A DNA stretch of 64,000 nt from Bradyrhizobium iriomotense (GCF_018129405.1 NZ_JAFCLP010000003.1:124001-188000); one strand, 5' to 3'; shown: positions 43,780-53,218, counted from the first letter of the stretch. Notes: generated by a model from the letters alone, not told the origin. Numbers and translations are program-made.

Positions 43780-45194
43780 CCGCGCACCACCGCCTTGACG
43801 TCAGCCTCGCTCTTCGGAACGGCGGCGAGCTCGGCGAGCGTGATCGGCTTCACCGGCGCGCGCAGCCGGTAGTAGCCGATCTCCTGCGGGGTCTTCCCGC
43901 GCGCCTGCGCCATCAGCTCGGTGACGGTGAGACCGCAGAGCCGGCCCTGACACGGGCCCATGCCGGTGCGGCGATAGGCCTTGAGCTGGTTCGGCCCGGT
44001 CGCACCAATCGCGACGGAGTCGAGTACGTCCTTTGCGGTCACCTCCTCGCAGCGGCAGACGATGGTGTCGCCCGAGGGAATGCGGAACTGCCGCGCGGGG
44101 CGGAACAGCGTGTCGAGGAACAGGCGGCCACGCTCAGCCTTGGCGAGATCAGCGCGGAGCGTTGCCATTGCGGGAAGTTTTGCGGCAGAAGCGGGCGCCA
44201 GGGCTTCGACCGCGGCGCGCGCGGCAATGCGACCGCGCACTACGGCTGCATTCGCACCGCCGATTCCGGCGCCGTCACCGGCGATCGCGATGCCCGCGAC
44301 CGAGGAATTGCCGCTCGCGTCCAGCACCGGCGACCAGCACAATTGCAGATCGTCCCAGCGATGCTCGATGCCCGCTGCCATGGCCAAATTGACGTTGGGC
44401 ACGACGCCCTGATGCAGCAGCAACAGGTCCGCAGGGATCGTCTCGCGCTTGCCGCCGGCGACATAGCTGACGCTCGCGAGCTGGCCATCACCGGACGCAG
44501 AGAGCTCGGTGACACCGGAGACGACCTGCACCTTCGCCTTCACCTCGCGCATCATCGACAGGCCCTTGGCGAAATAGGGCGAGGTCAGGAAGGCGAAGGC
44601 ATGCGGCAGCGCGGCGAAGTAATTGCCGCGCTCGGTGGTATCGAGAATGCGGTCGATGCGGCCGCCAAGGCGCAAGATCTGCGCGGCGAGCAACCAGAGC
44701 AGCGGCCCCTGCCCCGCGATCACCGTGCGCCCGTCAGGCACCAGCGCCGAGGATTTCAGCATGGTCTGCGCCGCGCCCGCGGTCATCACGCCCGGCAGCG
44801 TCCAGCCGGGAATCGGGAACGGCCGCTCCAGCGCGCCGGTCGCGAGGATCACGCGCTTCGCCTTGACGAAGGCCGAGGCGCCGCCGATCGAGACGGCGAT
44901 GTCGAGATTGCGGTCGAGGCTCCAGACGGTCGCACGCTGGATGACTTCCGCGTTGCTCGCGCGCAGCGACTGCACGAGATCGGCACCGATCCAATAGTCC
45001 GCTCCGAGCTGGTTGCGATCGGTCACGGGCGTCGAAGCGATGGCGCGAAACACCTGGCCGCCGGGGCCGATATTCTCGTCGAGCAGCAGCGTTGAGAGAC
45101 CGGCTTCGGCGGAGGTCGCGGCAGCAGCAAGACCGGCGGGCCCGGCACCGATCACGACGACGTCGTAGTCTTCGCGCTTGGGAGCCACAGTCAT
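43776..45194 (-). CDS. FAD/NAD-fold oxidoreductase with BFD-like iron-sulfur domain (HcnB/OoxA-like)
   Basis: A 472-residue subunit. The N-terminal FAD motif is VVVIGAGPAGLAAAATSAEAG (about residues 11-31) with DENIGPGGQVFR after it, and a second nucleotide fold begins at IAGQGPLLWLLAAQ (about 160). The C-terminal BFD-like domain has CRCEEVTAKDV and GPCQGRLCG, four Cys that would bind a [2Fe-2S] cluster. The gene overlaps both neighbours by 4 bp. The design matches HcnB, OoxA and the alpha subunit of D-hydroxyproline dehydrogenases, in which this subunit passes electrons within the complex. Confidence 0.9.
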   Translation of the reverse strand: MTVAPKREDYDVVVIGAGPAGLAAAATSAEAGLSTLLLDENIGPGGQVFRAIASTPVTDRNQLGADYWIGADLVQSLRASNAEVIQRATVWSLDRNLDIAVSIGGASAFVKAKRVILATGALERPFPIPGWTLPGVMTAGAAQTMLKSSALVPDGRTVIAGQGPLLWLLAAQILRLGGRIDRILDTTERGNYFAALPHAFAFLTSPYFAKGLSMMREVKAKVQVVSGVTELSASGDGQLASVSYVAGGKRETIPADLLLLHQGVVPNVNLAMAAGIEHRWDDLQLCWSPVLDASGNSSVAGIAIAGDGAGIGGANAAVVRGRIAARAAVEALAPASAAKLPAMATLRADLAKAERGRLFLDTLFRPARQFRIPSGDTIVCRCEEVTAKDVLDSVAIGATGPNQLKAYRRTGMGPCQGRLCGLTVTELMAQARGKTPQEIGYYRLRAPVKPITLAELAAVPKSEADVKAVVRG

Positions 45195-45487
45195 TTTCCG
45201 ATCTCCCGCTTGCCCTTCTGAATCTCGATCTGCATGCCCTCAGCGACAGGCACGAGGCAGCCCTGACGGTTGCCGACGCCGTCGATGGTGACGAGGCAGT
45301 CGAAGCACACGCCCATCATGCAATAGGGCAGACGCGGCGCGCCGCTGACTGCAGTCGAGCGCCGCGCGTCGCGGCCCGAGGCCAGCAGCGCGGCGGAGAC
45401 GGTGTCGCCCTGGCGCGCCGCGACGGCAACGCCGTCGACGAAGATCTGCACCTGTGGCCGTTTGTCCTGTTCGGATCGTCTAAACAT
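45191..45487 (-). CDS. Small [2Fe-2S] subunit (HcnA-like)
   Basis: A 98-residue ferredoxin-like protein. The cluster ligands are Cys 56, 61, 64 and 77 in CMMGVCFDC followed by RQGC. The ATG at 45487 has GAGG upstream; a longer in-frame reading would run into the palindromic repeat. It overlaps the next gene by 4 bp (ATGA). It is the smallest part of the predicted three-subunit dehydrogenase. A 248-bp gap with a palindromic repeat separates it from the preceding DadA-like gene of the operon. Confidence 0.9.
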   Translation of the reverse strand: MFRRSEQDKRPQVQIFVDGVAVAARQGDTVSAALLASGRDARRSTAVSGAPRLPYCMMGVCFDCLVTIDGVGNRQGCLVPVAEGMQIEIQKGKREIGK

Positions 45488-45556
45488 GGGATGCCTCTTG
45501 GCTCCTTCTCTGAACTCGGTGGAGCGTAGGAAAATCAGGTGCGACGGCGATGGCTT

Positions 45557-45689
45557 CACCTCTCCCCAGCGGGGAGAGGTCGGATTGCGTAGCAATCCGG
45601 GTGAGGGGCCGCAGCACGAGGTGAGGCCGTAACCCCTCACCCGGACCGCATCTTACGATGCGCTCCGACCTCTCCCTTTGGGAGAGGTG
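45557..45689. repeat. Palindromic repeat inside the amine/opine operon
   Basis: A 133-bp element starting CACCTCTCCCCAGCGGGGAGAGGT and ending with the inverted block CTCCCTTTGGGAGAGGTG; CCGGGTGAGGGG and CCCCTCACCCGG pair internally. It lies between two same-strand genes of one operon, so it is probably transcribed and folds in the mRNA. A fragment of a related element may be at 62486-62520. Confidence 0.8.
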
Positions 45690-45735
45690 ATCGGAGTTCT
45701 TGGCTGCCATCGATCCAACCCAAACTCCTCGCATC

Positions 45736-46872
45736 TCAATAACCGCTACTGCTCGCAGCGCCCGCGCCGCCAAACCGGCTGGCCGAGAACGCGCCGACCA
45801 GCTCGGGCTCGAGCGCGCCCTGCGCCACCATGCGCGCGATCTCGAAAGCGTGGTTGGAGGCGAGCGTCACGCCGGAATGGCAGCAGGCGACGAAGGCGCC
45901 GGGATGCGTCTCCGACTGGTCGTAGATCGGAAAGCCGTCCTGCGGCATGACGCGAATGCCGGACCAGCTCCTGATCACATTGAGTCGCGACAGATGCGGA
46001 AACATGCGCTGCGCGCGGTCGGCCATCACGCCGCTGATCGAAGGCTTCAGCGTGCGATCATCGAGCTCATCCTCCTTGCTGTCGCCGATCATCACCGTGC
46101 CCTCGTCGGTCTGGCGGATCGTGGTCAGCGGATGCGGCAGGAACGGCATGGTGCGCTCGGTCACGACGACCTGGCCGCGGGTCGGCCCCATCGGCGCGTA
46201 GAGGCCGACCATCGGCGCCAGCGTCTGGTTGGCATTGCCGGCGGCGAGCACGATCTTGGCGGCACGCAGCTCGCCCTTGGGCGTCGTCAGGCGGAATTCG
46301 CCGCCGCTCTTGCTGATCGCCGAGACCGGACGCTCCGGGAAATAGTCGATGCCGAATGCCTTGAAGCCGGTGTGAAATGCGCGGAACGTGCGCAGCGAAT
46401 TGACGTGGCCGTCGAGCGGGCAATAGCTGCCGCCGGAGACCTCGGGCCCGATCAGCGGCAGCGCCTTCTTCACCTCGGAGGGCCGCAACATCTCCATCTT
46501 GTAGTCGGCCGCGCCGGCCTGGTTGTGCATGCGCTTGACGAGCTCGGTGCGCTGGCCGAATTCCTCCTCGCCGAGCGTCAGATGAAAGCCGCCGTTCTGC
46601 TGCAGCGAGACGTCGAGGCCGGTCTGCTGCTTCAGCTCGGAGGCGAGCCGGCCCCATGCATGAGACGCCTGCACGGTCCAGACCGTATAGGCGGGCATGC
46701 CGAGCCCCTTGCTCTGCACCCACACCAGCGCAAAGTTCGCGCGCGACGCGCGCTTGGTGATGTCGCCTTCGTCGAGCACGGCGACCTTCTTGCCGAGCCG
46801 GCCGAGGCCCCAGGCAATGGCGGAGCCGAGCAGCCCGCCGCCGACGACGGCGACGTCGTAATCTCCTGACAT
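45736..46872 (-). CDS. FAD-dependent amino-acid oxidoreductase (DadA-like)
   Basis: A 378-residue flavoprotein with the N-terminal FAD motif DVAVVGGGLLGSAIAWGLGRLGKKVAVLDEGD (motif Gly residues at about 10-15). The family segments GGSYCPLDGHVNSLR (about 150) and WSGIRVMPQDGFPIYDQ (about 310) follow. It is the second DadA-like enzyme in the operon. It sits directly after the ABC permeases (8 bp from the end of the upstream gene) and before the palindromic repeat. It may act on the imported substrate before or beside the three-subunit dehydrogenase. Confidence 0.9.
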   Translation of the reverse strand: MSGDYDVAVVGGGLLGSAIAWGLGRLGKKVAVLDEGDITKRASRANFALVWVQSKGLGMPAYTVWTVQASHAWGRLASELKQQTGLDVSLQQNGGFHLTLGEEEFGQRTELVKRMHNQAGAADYKMEMLRPSEVKKALPLIGPEVSGGSYCPLDGHVNSLRTFRAFHTGFKAFGIDYFPERPVSAISKSGGEFRLTTPKGELRAAKIVLAAGNANQTLAPMVGLYAPMGPTRGQVVVTERTMPFLPHPLTTIRQTDEGTVMIGDSKEDELDDRTLKPSISGVMADRAQRMFPHLSRLNVIRSWSGIRVMPQDGFPIYDQSETHPGAFVACCHSGVTLASNHAFEIARMVAQGALEPELVGAFSASRFGGAGAASSSGY

Positions 46873-46880
46873 AGGTTCTC

Positions 46881-47687
46881 CTATCGTCCCGTATCGCCTT
46901 TGCCGGCGAGCACGCGGTCGAGCCCGTAGAAGCGATCGAGCAGAATGAGGGCGGTCATGGTGATTGCGATCACGCAGGCCGAGACCGACGTCACCAGCGG
47001 ATCGATGTTGTCCTGGATATAAAGGAACATGCGCACCGGCAACGTCTCGGTGCCGGGCGCGGCGAGGAAGACGGTCATGGTGAGATCGTCAAAGGACTGG
47101 ATGAAGGCGAGCGCCCAGCCGCTAATGACGCCGGGCAGGATCAGCGGCAGCGTCACGCGGCGGAACAGCGTCCAGCCGCCGGCGCCAAGCGAAACCGCAG
47201 CCATCTCGACGGTGCGATCCATACCGGTCGCCGCCGCCAGCGTCAGCCGCAGCGCGAACGGAAACACGATGATGACATGGGCGATGATCAGCGCCGCAAA
47301 GCTGCCGCCGAGACCGGCCGAGGTGAAGAAGCGCAGGAAGGCGATGCCGAGCACGACATGCGGGATCATCAGCGGCGACAGGAACAGCGCTGCCAGCGCA
47401 TCGCGGCCGCGGAAGCGATAGCGCGCGATCGCGAGCGCCGCGGGCACCGCGAACAGCAGCGCGACGAGGGAGGACAGCGCGCCCAGCCCAAGGCTCACCC
47501 AGAAGGCGTGGATGAATTCGGGGTAGTTCAGGATGGTCCTGAACCAGCGCAGCGAGAAGCCGTTGGTCGGCAGTGACAGAAAGCCTTCGGGCGTGAAGGC
47601 AACGAGGCAGACGACAAGGATCGGCGCCACCGTCACGATGACGAAGATGGTGTGGAAGATCAGCGCGAGCGGGCCGTTTTGTCTCAT
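46881..47687 (-). CDS. ABC transporter permease, PotC-like
   Basis: A 268-residue inner-membrane permease of the spermidine/putrescine-type (2-amino-ethylphosphonate/thiamine) importer family with six helices. The EAA-like loop is at about residues 170-185 (AVSLGAGGWTLFRRVTLPLILPG). It overlaps the other permease gene by 4 bp. The partner genes are the second permease, the ATPase and a periplasmic receptor, all in order upstream. Confidence 0.92.
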   Translation of the reverse strand: MRQNGPLALIFHTIFVIVTVAPILVVCLVAFTPEGFLSLPTNGFSLRWFRTILNYPEFIHAFWVSLGLGALSSLVALLFAVPAALAIARYRFRGRDALAALFLSPLMIPHVVLGIAFLRFFTSAGLGGSFAALIIAHVIIVFPFALRLTLAAATGMDRTVEMAAVSLGAGGWTLFRRVTLPLILPGVISGWALAFIQSFDDLTMTVFLAAPGTETLPVRMFLYIQDNIDPLVTSVSACVIAITMTALILLDRFYGLDRVLAGKGDTGR

Positions 47688-48559
47688 CGGAACACCTCGG
47701 CATAGCGCCGCTCGATCAGCGCGTTGCTGCCGACGACGATCAGCACCAGCGCGACCAGCAGCAGCGTGGCGACCGCCGCCCCCAGCGGCCAGTTCAGCGT
47801 ATTGAGGAATTCGTCATAGGCGAGCGTCGCCGCGACCTTGAGCCGGCGGCCGCCGATGATCGCGGGCGTCGCAAAGGCGCTGGCCGAAAGCGAGAACACG
47901 ATGATCGCACCCGACAGCACGCCCGGCATGATCTGCGGCATGATGATGCGGCGGATGATGGTCACGGGGCCGGCGCCGAGCGACATCGCGGCATTCTCGA
48001 TCTGCGGATCGAGCCGCTGCAGCGCCGCCCAGACCGACAACACCATGAACGGCATCATGACATGGGCGAGCGCGACCACCATGCCGGTTTCGGTGAACAT
48101 GAACGGAATGGGCGAACGGATCGCACCGAGCGACATCAGCAACTTGTTGACGAGGCCGTTGTTGCCGCCGAACAGCAACGCCCAGCCGAGCGTGCGCGCG
48201 ACGACGGAGATCAGCAGCGGGCCGAGGATGACCAGCAGGAAGAAGCTCTTCCAGCGGCCGCTCATGCGGTTAAGGATGTAGGCTTCGGGTGCGCCCAGCA
48301 ATGCCGTGAGCAGCGTGGTCAGGATCGCGATCCGAAACGTCCGCCAGAACATCTCGGCGTAATAGGGATCGGTCGCGATCTCGTGCCAGTTCTTGAGAAT
48401 GAAGACCGGCTCGATGCCCTTGTACTGGCCCCAATCGTGGAACGACAGCATCACCGTCATCGCCAGCGGAATCAGCAGCACGCCGACGAACAGCATCAGG
48501 GCGGGCGCCGTCAGCGCCCATGGCGTACGCGCGCTGCGCTCCTCGGCCGCCGCGCTCAT
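47684..48559 (-). CDS. ABC transporter permease, PotB-like
   Basis: A 291-residue inner-membrane permease with six helices. The EAA-type loop MSLGAGPVTIIRRIIMPQIMPG lies at about residues 190-211. It overlaps the ATPase gene and the second permease gene by 4 bp each, so all three are translationally coupled. Confidence 0.92.
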   Translation of the reverse strand: MSAAAEERSARTPWALTAPALMLFVGVLLIPLAMTVMLSFHDWGQYKGIEPVFILKNWHEIATDPYYAEMFWRTFRIAILTTLLTALLGAPEAYILNRMSGRWKSFFLLVILGPLLISVVARTLGWALLFGGNNGLVNKLLMSLGAIRSPIPFMFTETGMVVALAHVMMPFMVLSVWAALQRLDPQIENAAMSLGAGPVTIIRRIIMPQIMPGVLSGAIIVFSLSASAFATPAIIGGRRLKVAATLAYDEFLNTLNWPLGAAVATLLLVALVLIVVGSNALIERRYAEVFR

Positions 48560-49596
48560 GCGCCACCCCTCGCGCGCACGCTCATGTCCTCGGGCCGCCA
48601 GGTGAGGCGAACCGCGTCGCCTTCGGCCGGCTGCGCTTTGCCGTCATTCTGGCGGATCACGATCGCCGGGCCACATTCGCTGTCGCACTGGAACAGCCAG
48701 TGATTGCCCTGGAAGATGCGCGTGATGATTTTTGCGCTGAGCCCTGTATCGCCAAAGCCGATTCTTTCGGGGCGAACGCTGACGGTCACGGGACCGCCGA
48801 GCCCGGCCGGCGCCGGCGCGCGCCAGGAGCCCGCCACCAGCTGCGTGGGTACGACGGTTCGGTCGATCGTCCCGGCAAAGTCGTTGGTCTTGCCCAGAAA
48901 CTGCGAGACGAAGGCCGAGGCCGGCCGCTCATAAGTCTCTTGCGGCGTGCCGATCTGCTCGATCTTGCCCTGGCTCATCACCACGATGCGGTCGGACAGC
49001 GACATCGCCTCGTTCTGGTCGTGGGTGACGAGGATGGTGGTAGTGCCGATGGTGCGCTGGATCTGGCGCAGCTCGATCTGCATCTCCTCGCGCAGCTTGG
49101 CGTCGAGATTGGACAGCGGCTCGTCGAGCAGCAGCACGCTCGGCTTGATCACCAGCGCCCGCGCCAGTGCCACGCGCTGCTGCTGGCCGCCGGACATGCG
49201 GCGCGGATGGCGGTCCTCGTAACCGGCGAGCCCCACCATCGCGAGCGCGGCGCGGACGCGCTCGGCCCTTTCAGTGCGCGGCACGCCACGCATCTCGAGG
49301 CCAAAGGCGACGTTCTCCGCCGCGGTCATGTGCGGAAACAGCGCGTAGCTCTGGAACACGATGCCGAGGCCGCGCTTGGCCGGATGGATCGCGGTCAGGT
49401 CCTTCCCCTCGAGGCGGATCGCGCCGCGCGTGGGATCGAGGAAGCCCGCGATCATCTGCAGCGTGGTGGTCTTGCCGCAACCGGACGGGCCGAGGAAGGA
49501 GATGAACTCCCCCTTCCCCACCGACAGACTGAAGTCGTCGACGACGGTCTGCGCGCCGAACTGTTTTGCGACCCGATCGAGCTCGAGATAGGCCAT
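48556..49596 (-). CDS. ABC transporter ATP-binding protein, PotA-like
   Basis: A 346-residue ATPase. Walker A GPSGCGKTT (residues about 36-44), Q-loop FQSYALFPHM, signature RMSGGQQQR (about 134), Walker B VLLLDEPLSNLD and the switch His in LVTHDQNEA are all present. A C-terminal TOBE domain (about 260-340, VRPERIGFG, VRLTWRPEDM) is typical of PotA/MalK-type regulators. The ATG at 49596 has GGAGA upstream. It energises the two permeases downstream. Confidence 0.94.
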   Translation of the reverse strand: MAYLELDRVAKQFGAQTVVDDFSLSVGKGEFISFLGPSGCGKTTTLQMIAGFLDPTRGAIRLEGKDLTAIHPAKRGLGIVFQSYALFPHMTAAENVAFGLEMRGVPRTERAERVRAALAMVGLAGYEDRHPRRMSGGQQQRVALARALVIKPSVLLLDEPLSNLDAKLREEMQIELRQIQRTIGTTTILVTHDQNEAMSLSDRIVVMSQGKIEQIGTPQETYERPASAFVSQFLGKTNDFAGTIDRTVVPTQLVAGSWRAPAPAGLGGPVTVSVRPERIGFGDTGLSAKIITRIFQGNHWLFQCDSECGPAIVIRQNDGKAQPAEGDAVRLTWRPEDMSVRARGGA

Positions 49597-49619
49597 GACG
49601 CTGTCTCCGCTGCGACCGA

Positions 49620-50654
49620 TCAGCGTTCGACCTCGCGATTCCAGCGCTTGGTCCACTCCTCGCGCTTCTCGTTGATGACGGTCCAGTCCGGATTGTACAG
49701 CTTCGCCGCGCGCTCGCCGATCGGCGCCATCTTGCCGAGCTCCGGCGGGATCACCAGCGATTTCAGCACCGGACCGTAGCCATAGTCCTTCAGCATCACG
49801 AGCTGGATCTTGGGATCGAGCAGCATCTTGACGAAGCTCGCAGCGAGCGGCGAGGCATTCGGCTTGGTGATCGGACACGCCGTCGTCAGCAGCGTCGCGG
49901 CGCCTTCCTTGGGATAGACGAAGTCGACGGGGAAGCCGGTGTTGGCAAAGCTCTGCACCCGGCCGGTGCCCCACACCGCGATCACCGCCTGGCCCGACTG
50001 GAACAGCTCGGTCATCTTGCCCGGCGACGGCTCATAGGCAAGCACGTTCGGATTGATCTGCTCCTTGAAGATCTTGAAGCCGGAATCGACATTGGTCTCG
50101 CCGCCGCCATTCATCTTCGACAGCATCACCAGCGCTTCGAGGCCATAGGTGTTGTTGATCGGCGGGATCACGAGCTGCTTGGCGTATTTCGTGTCCTTCA
50201 GGTCGTTCCACGAGGTCGGCGGCGCCCAGCCTTTCTCCTTGAACACCTTGGTGTTGTACATCAGGCCGGTGGCGACGATGCCGATCGCGACGGCGCGATC
50301 GTCCTTGAAGCGGGCGGTGTCGTAGAGATCGGCCGGCAGGCCGTCGAGCTTGCCGCAGAAGCCGAGCTGGATCGCCTGGTACATCGGACCGTCGTCGACG
50401 ATGGCGACGTCGATCTGCTGGTTGCCCTTCTGCGCCTGGAGTTTCGCCAGCGTGTCGGTGGAGTTGCCGGCGACGTACTCGACCTTGACGCCGTTCTCCT
50501 TCTCGAAGGCCGGGATCACCTCGTCGCGGATGGTCTTCTCGAACGAGCCGCCGTAGCCGGCGACATAGAGCGTTTTCTGCTGGGCCGAGGCGACCGACGG
50601 GGCGGCAATGAGCGCCGCGATGCTGACCGCTGTCAGAAGGCGAAGAGTCTTCAT
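49620..50654 (-). CDS. ABC transporter periplasmic binding protein, PotD-like
   Basis: A 344-residue receptor of the polyamine/opine-type extracellular solute-binding family 1. The signal peptide ends at about residue 24 (ASAQQ). The mature start TLYVAGYGGSFEKTIRDEVIPAFEKENGVKVEYVAG is characteristic. The ATG at 50654 has GGAGAT eight bases upstream. It is the first gene of the operon that runs to ridA at 42295, and it is divergent from a LysR gene. The ligand is unknown; the oxidases downstream suggest an opine, polyamine or secondary amine. Confidence 0.92.
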   Translation of the reverse strand: MKTLRLLTAVSIAALIAAPSVASAQQKTLYVAGYGGSFEKTIRDEVIPAFEKENGVKVEYVAGNSTDTLAKLQAQKGNQQIDVAIVDDGPMYQAIQLGFCGKLDGLPADLYDTARFKDDRAVAIGIVATGLMYNTKVFKEKGWAPPTSWNDLKDTKYAKQLVIPPINNTYGLEALVMLSKMNGGGETNVDSGFKIFKEQINPNVLAYEPSPGKMTELFQSGQAVIAVWGTGRVQSFANTGFPVDFVYPKEGAATLLTTACPITKPNASPLAASFVKMLLDPKIQLVMLKDYGYGPVLKSLVIPPELGKMAPIGERAAKLYNPDWTVINEKREEWTKRWNREVER

Positions 50655-50903
50655 ATGGACCGATCTCCAATACCGGAATGAGGTGACGTGCCGACGAGTC
50701 TCGCTGGCTGAAGCGCGTTGCCGCATTTCCTTCCGCGCAAACCCTCTCCGATCAGGGCTCCGGCCCCCGTTCGGCGGGTTTTGGCGCGATCTGGAGGTTT
50801 GAACCCCTCCAATCTGCCGAAAAAGCGGGCTGTCTCCAGTCCTGATGAAAAAGATCGCAACCTATACTTCCATCGTCCAATGAATAATGGCACCCTCTGC
50901 ATG

Positions 50904-50916
50904 CATAAATGTTATG
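50904..50916. promoter_or_regulatory. LysR-type box in the divergent region
   Basis: CATAA-ATG-TTATG is a perfect 5-bp inverted repeat with a 3-base spacer, 16 bp before the LysR start. A second palindrome, TGCATGCA, overlaps its left side (50898-50905). LysR regulators commonly bind such sites to control themselves and the divergent operon. Confidence 0.5.
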
Positions 50917-50931
50917 AATGGAAACAGGAAT

Positions 50932-51855
50932 ATGGCCCGGATCAATTCGCGGCAGGTGGAGGCCTTCCGCGCGACAATGCTCACGGGCAGCGTGACCGAG
51001 GCGGCGGCGCTGATGAAGGTGACGCAGCCGGCCGTCAGCCGGTTGCTGCGCGACCTCCAGGCCCTGCTGAAAATGGAGCTGTTCGAGCGGCGCGGCACCG
51101 GCCTGGTCCCGACCGCCGCGGCGATGGCGCTCTACACCGAAGTCGAGCGCTCCTTCGTCGGCCTCGAACGCATCACCGCGGCGGCGGAAGAAATCCGCGG
51201 ACGCCGCACCGGCTCGCTACGGATCGCAGCATTGCCGGCGCTTTCGAACGGCTATCTGCCGCGGCTCACCGGTCACTTCCTGAAGGAGCGGCCAAACCTC
51301 AACCTGGCCTTCTTCGGTGTCATCTCGCCGATCGTGGTCGACTGGGTGCTGAACAATCAATGTGACGTCGGCTTTGCCGAGGTGCCGATCGCGCATTCCG
51401 GTCTGCCGAGCCAGAGACTGCCAGCGCCGGCGCGCGTCGCAGTGCTGCCGACCGGTCATCGCCTCGCGGAAAAGGAAGTGCTGGAGCCGCGCGATTTCGA
51501 GGGCGAGACCTTCATCTCGCTGTCGGCGGGATCGTCGAGCCGGCATCTCGTCGACCAGGTCTTCCATCGCCACGATGTCCGCCGCGTGCTCCGGGTCGAG
51601 ACCACGCTGTCGGAGATCATGTGCGGCATGGTGTCGTCGGGCCTTGGTGTCGCGATCTGCGACCCCTTCACCGCGCAGGAATTTGCAACGCGCGGCGTCG
51701 TCGTGCGCCGCTTCGTGCCGCGCATCGACTTCGAATTCTCGGCCGTCTTTCCGGCGCAGCGCAGCCCGTCGCCGGTGGCGCTGGATCTGGTCGAGACCAT
51801 GCGCAAGGCGCTGGTGGCGTTCGAGGACCTGCCGGAGACGGCGCTCAGCCGTTGA
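50932..51855 (+). CDS. LysR family regulator of the divergent amine/opine operon (OccR/NocR-like)
   Basis: A 307-residue LysR-type activator. The winged helix-turn-helix is at about residues 5-62 (FRATMLTGSVTEAAALMKVTQPAVSRLLRDLQALL), and the effector domain follows from about 90. The SVTEAAALMKVTQPAVSR pattern is like OccR/NocR regulators of opine catabolism. ATG 50932 (MARINSRQVEAF) is preferred because LysR proteins begin close to this helix; an upstream extension of 15 residues would include the operator. Its stop overlaps the 3' end of the converging amidohydrolase gene by 11 bp. It most likely controls the operon starting at 50654. Confidence 0.9.
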   Translation: MARINSRQVEAFRATMLTGSVTEAAALMKVTQPAVSRLLRDLQALLKMELFERRGTGLVPTAAAMALYTEVERSFVGLERITAAAEEIRGRRTGSLRIAALPALSNGYLPRLTGHFLKERPNLNLAFFGVISPIVVDWVLNNQCDVGFAEVPIAHSGLPSQRLPAPARVAVLPTGHRLAEKEVLEPRDFEGETFISLSAGSSSRHLVDQVFHRHDVRRVLRVETTLSEIMCGMVSSGLGVAICDPFTAQEFATRGVVVRRFVPRIDFEFSAVFPAQRSPSPVALDLVETMRKALVAFEDLPETALSR

Positions 51856-53218
51856 ACGCGGCCTGCGCCTCCGGCAGGTCCCAGATCTTGCCGATCGCAG
51901 CGGTGCCCGCCGCCGCAATCGCAGCCTCGTCGGCGCCGAGATAGCGGCCGGCATCGACCAGCACACGGCCGTCGACCATGACCTGATCGATGTTGGCGCG
52001 ATTGGCGAGCGCGATCAGCGCACGGCGCGGATCGAACAGCGGCTGAAGGTGGGGATGAGTGAGATCGACGACGGTGAGATCGGCGGTCGCGCCGGGTTCG
52101 ATGCGGCCGAGATCCGGCCGCTTGATGACGTCGGCGGCGACAGTCGTGTTCGCTTCGATCAACTCGGGTGAGTTCGCGACATCAGGACGCGCCGAGGTGA
52201 TTTTGGAAATCAGCGATGCCGCATTGAGCTCGCCGAGCAGATCCATGTTGTAGCCGTCGGTGCCGACCACGGTGCGCACGCCATGCTCGGCGAACCGGCT
52301 GAACGCCGCGGTGATGCCGGCGCGCGCGAACACGCGCGGACAGTTCAGCACGGTCATGCCGCGCGCGGCCATGAGCTTGAGGTCGTCGTCGCTGCTGAAC
52401 ATGCAATGCGCAGCCATCAGATCGGGCGCGAGCAAGCCGAGCCAGTCCAGATATTGCGCCGGCGTGCGGCCGCCATAACGCTTGCCGATGGTCTCGACCT
52501 CGCCGCGGCTTTGCGCCATGTGCGTCGTGATGGGCACACCGAGCTCGCGCGCTCGCACGGCGCAGGCCTTCAAGAGATCGGGGCCGCAGGTGTCGGTGGC
52601 ATGTGGGCTCATGGCGAGGCTGATGCGACCGTCGCCGCGATTGTTCCAGCGTTGATAGAGCGCATCCCACGTCGCCATGTCGGCGGCGCCGTCGTCGCCG
52701 GAATAGCGCACCACGCCATCCGGCCCTGCCTTGGCATCGGACGTCGAGAACAGATAGGGCGCGCCGTAGAAGCGGATGCCCATCTCCTCCGCCGCATCGA
52801 ACATCTCGGGGATCGAATTGCGGAACGGCTCCATCACCGTTGTGGCGCCGCCCTTGAGGAGCTGGAGGATGCCGAGCCGCGCGACCGCGAGACGCTCCTC
52901 CGCCGACAGGATATCGGCGCCGCGCTTGGTGAGCGGCAGCAGCACCGTGTAGACGATGCTTTGGTTGTTCTTGCGGCCGTTGCCGTCCTCGGTGTGGCTG
53001 CGTGCCACCGCCTCTGAGAAGCAATGATTGTGCAGGTTCAGCAGGCCCGGCAGCACGAAGCGGCCGGGGCGGTCGTAGACCTGATCGGCGCTGGGCTTGT
53101 CGCGCGTGACTGCCGCAATCTTCTTGCCTTCGACCAGAACCCAATGATCGCGCAGCACATCCTGCGCGCCGTCTTTGCGTGACAGCACATAGCTGCCGAA
53201 AATTGCTGTGGTGCTCAT
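51845..53218 (-). CDS. Amidohydrolase-family deaminase/hydrolase (TrzA/SsnA-like)
   Basis: A 457-residue metal-dependent hydrolase of the cyclic-amidine/chlorohydrolase subgroup. Metal and catalytic residues are the HxH in LLNLHNHCF (about residue 63-65), His in THMAQSRGEVE (about 238), His in MAAHCMF (about 275) and Asp in VVGTDGYNMD (about 322). The ATG overlaps the stop of the preceding gene by 4 bp. It is the last gene of a nine-gene operon with a carbamoylase, a racemase and a PuuE-like deacetylase. A role in removing an amino or amide group from a heterocycle is plausible; the exact substrate is open. Confidence 0.9.
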   Translation of the reverse strand: MSTTAIFGSYVLSRKDGAQDVLRDHWVLVEGKKIAAVTRDKPSADQVYDRPGRFVLPGLLNLHNHCFSEAVARSHTEDGNGRKNNQSIVYTVLLPLTKRGADILSAEERLAVARLGILQLLKGGATTVMEPFRNSIPEMFDAAEEMGIRFYGAPYLFSTSDAKAGPDGVVRYSGDDGAADMATWDALYQRWNNRGDGRISLAMSPHATDTCGPDLLKACAVRARELGVPITTHMAQSRGEVETIGKRYGGRTPAQYLDWLGLLAPDLMAAHCMFSSDDDLKLMAARGMTVLNCPRVFARAGITAAFSRFAEHGVRTVVGTDGYNMDLLGELNAASLISKITSARPDVANSPELIEANTTVAADVIKRPDLGRIEPGATADLTVVDLTHPHLQPLFDPRRALIALANRANIDQVMVDGRVLVDAGRYLGADEAAIAAAGTAAIGKIWDLPEAQAAFNG

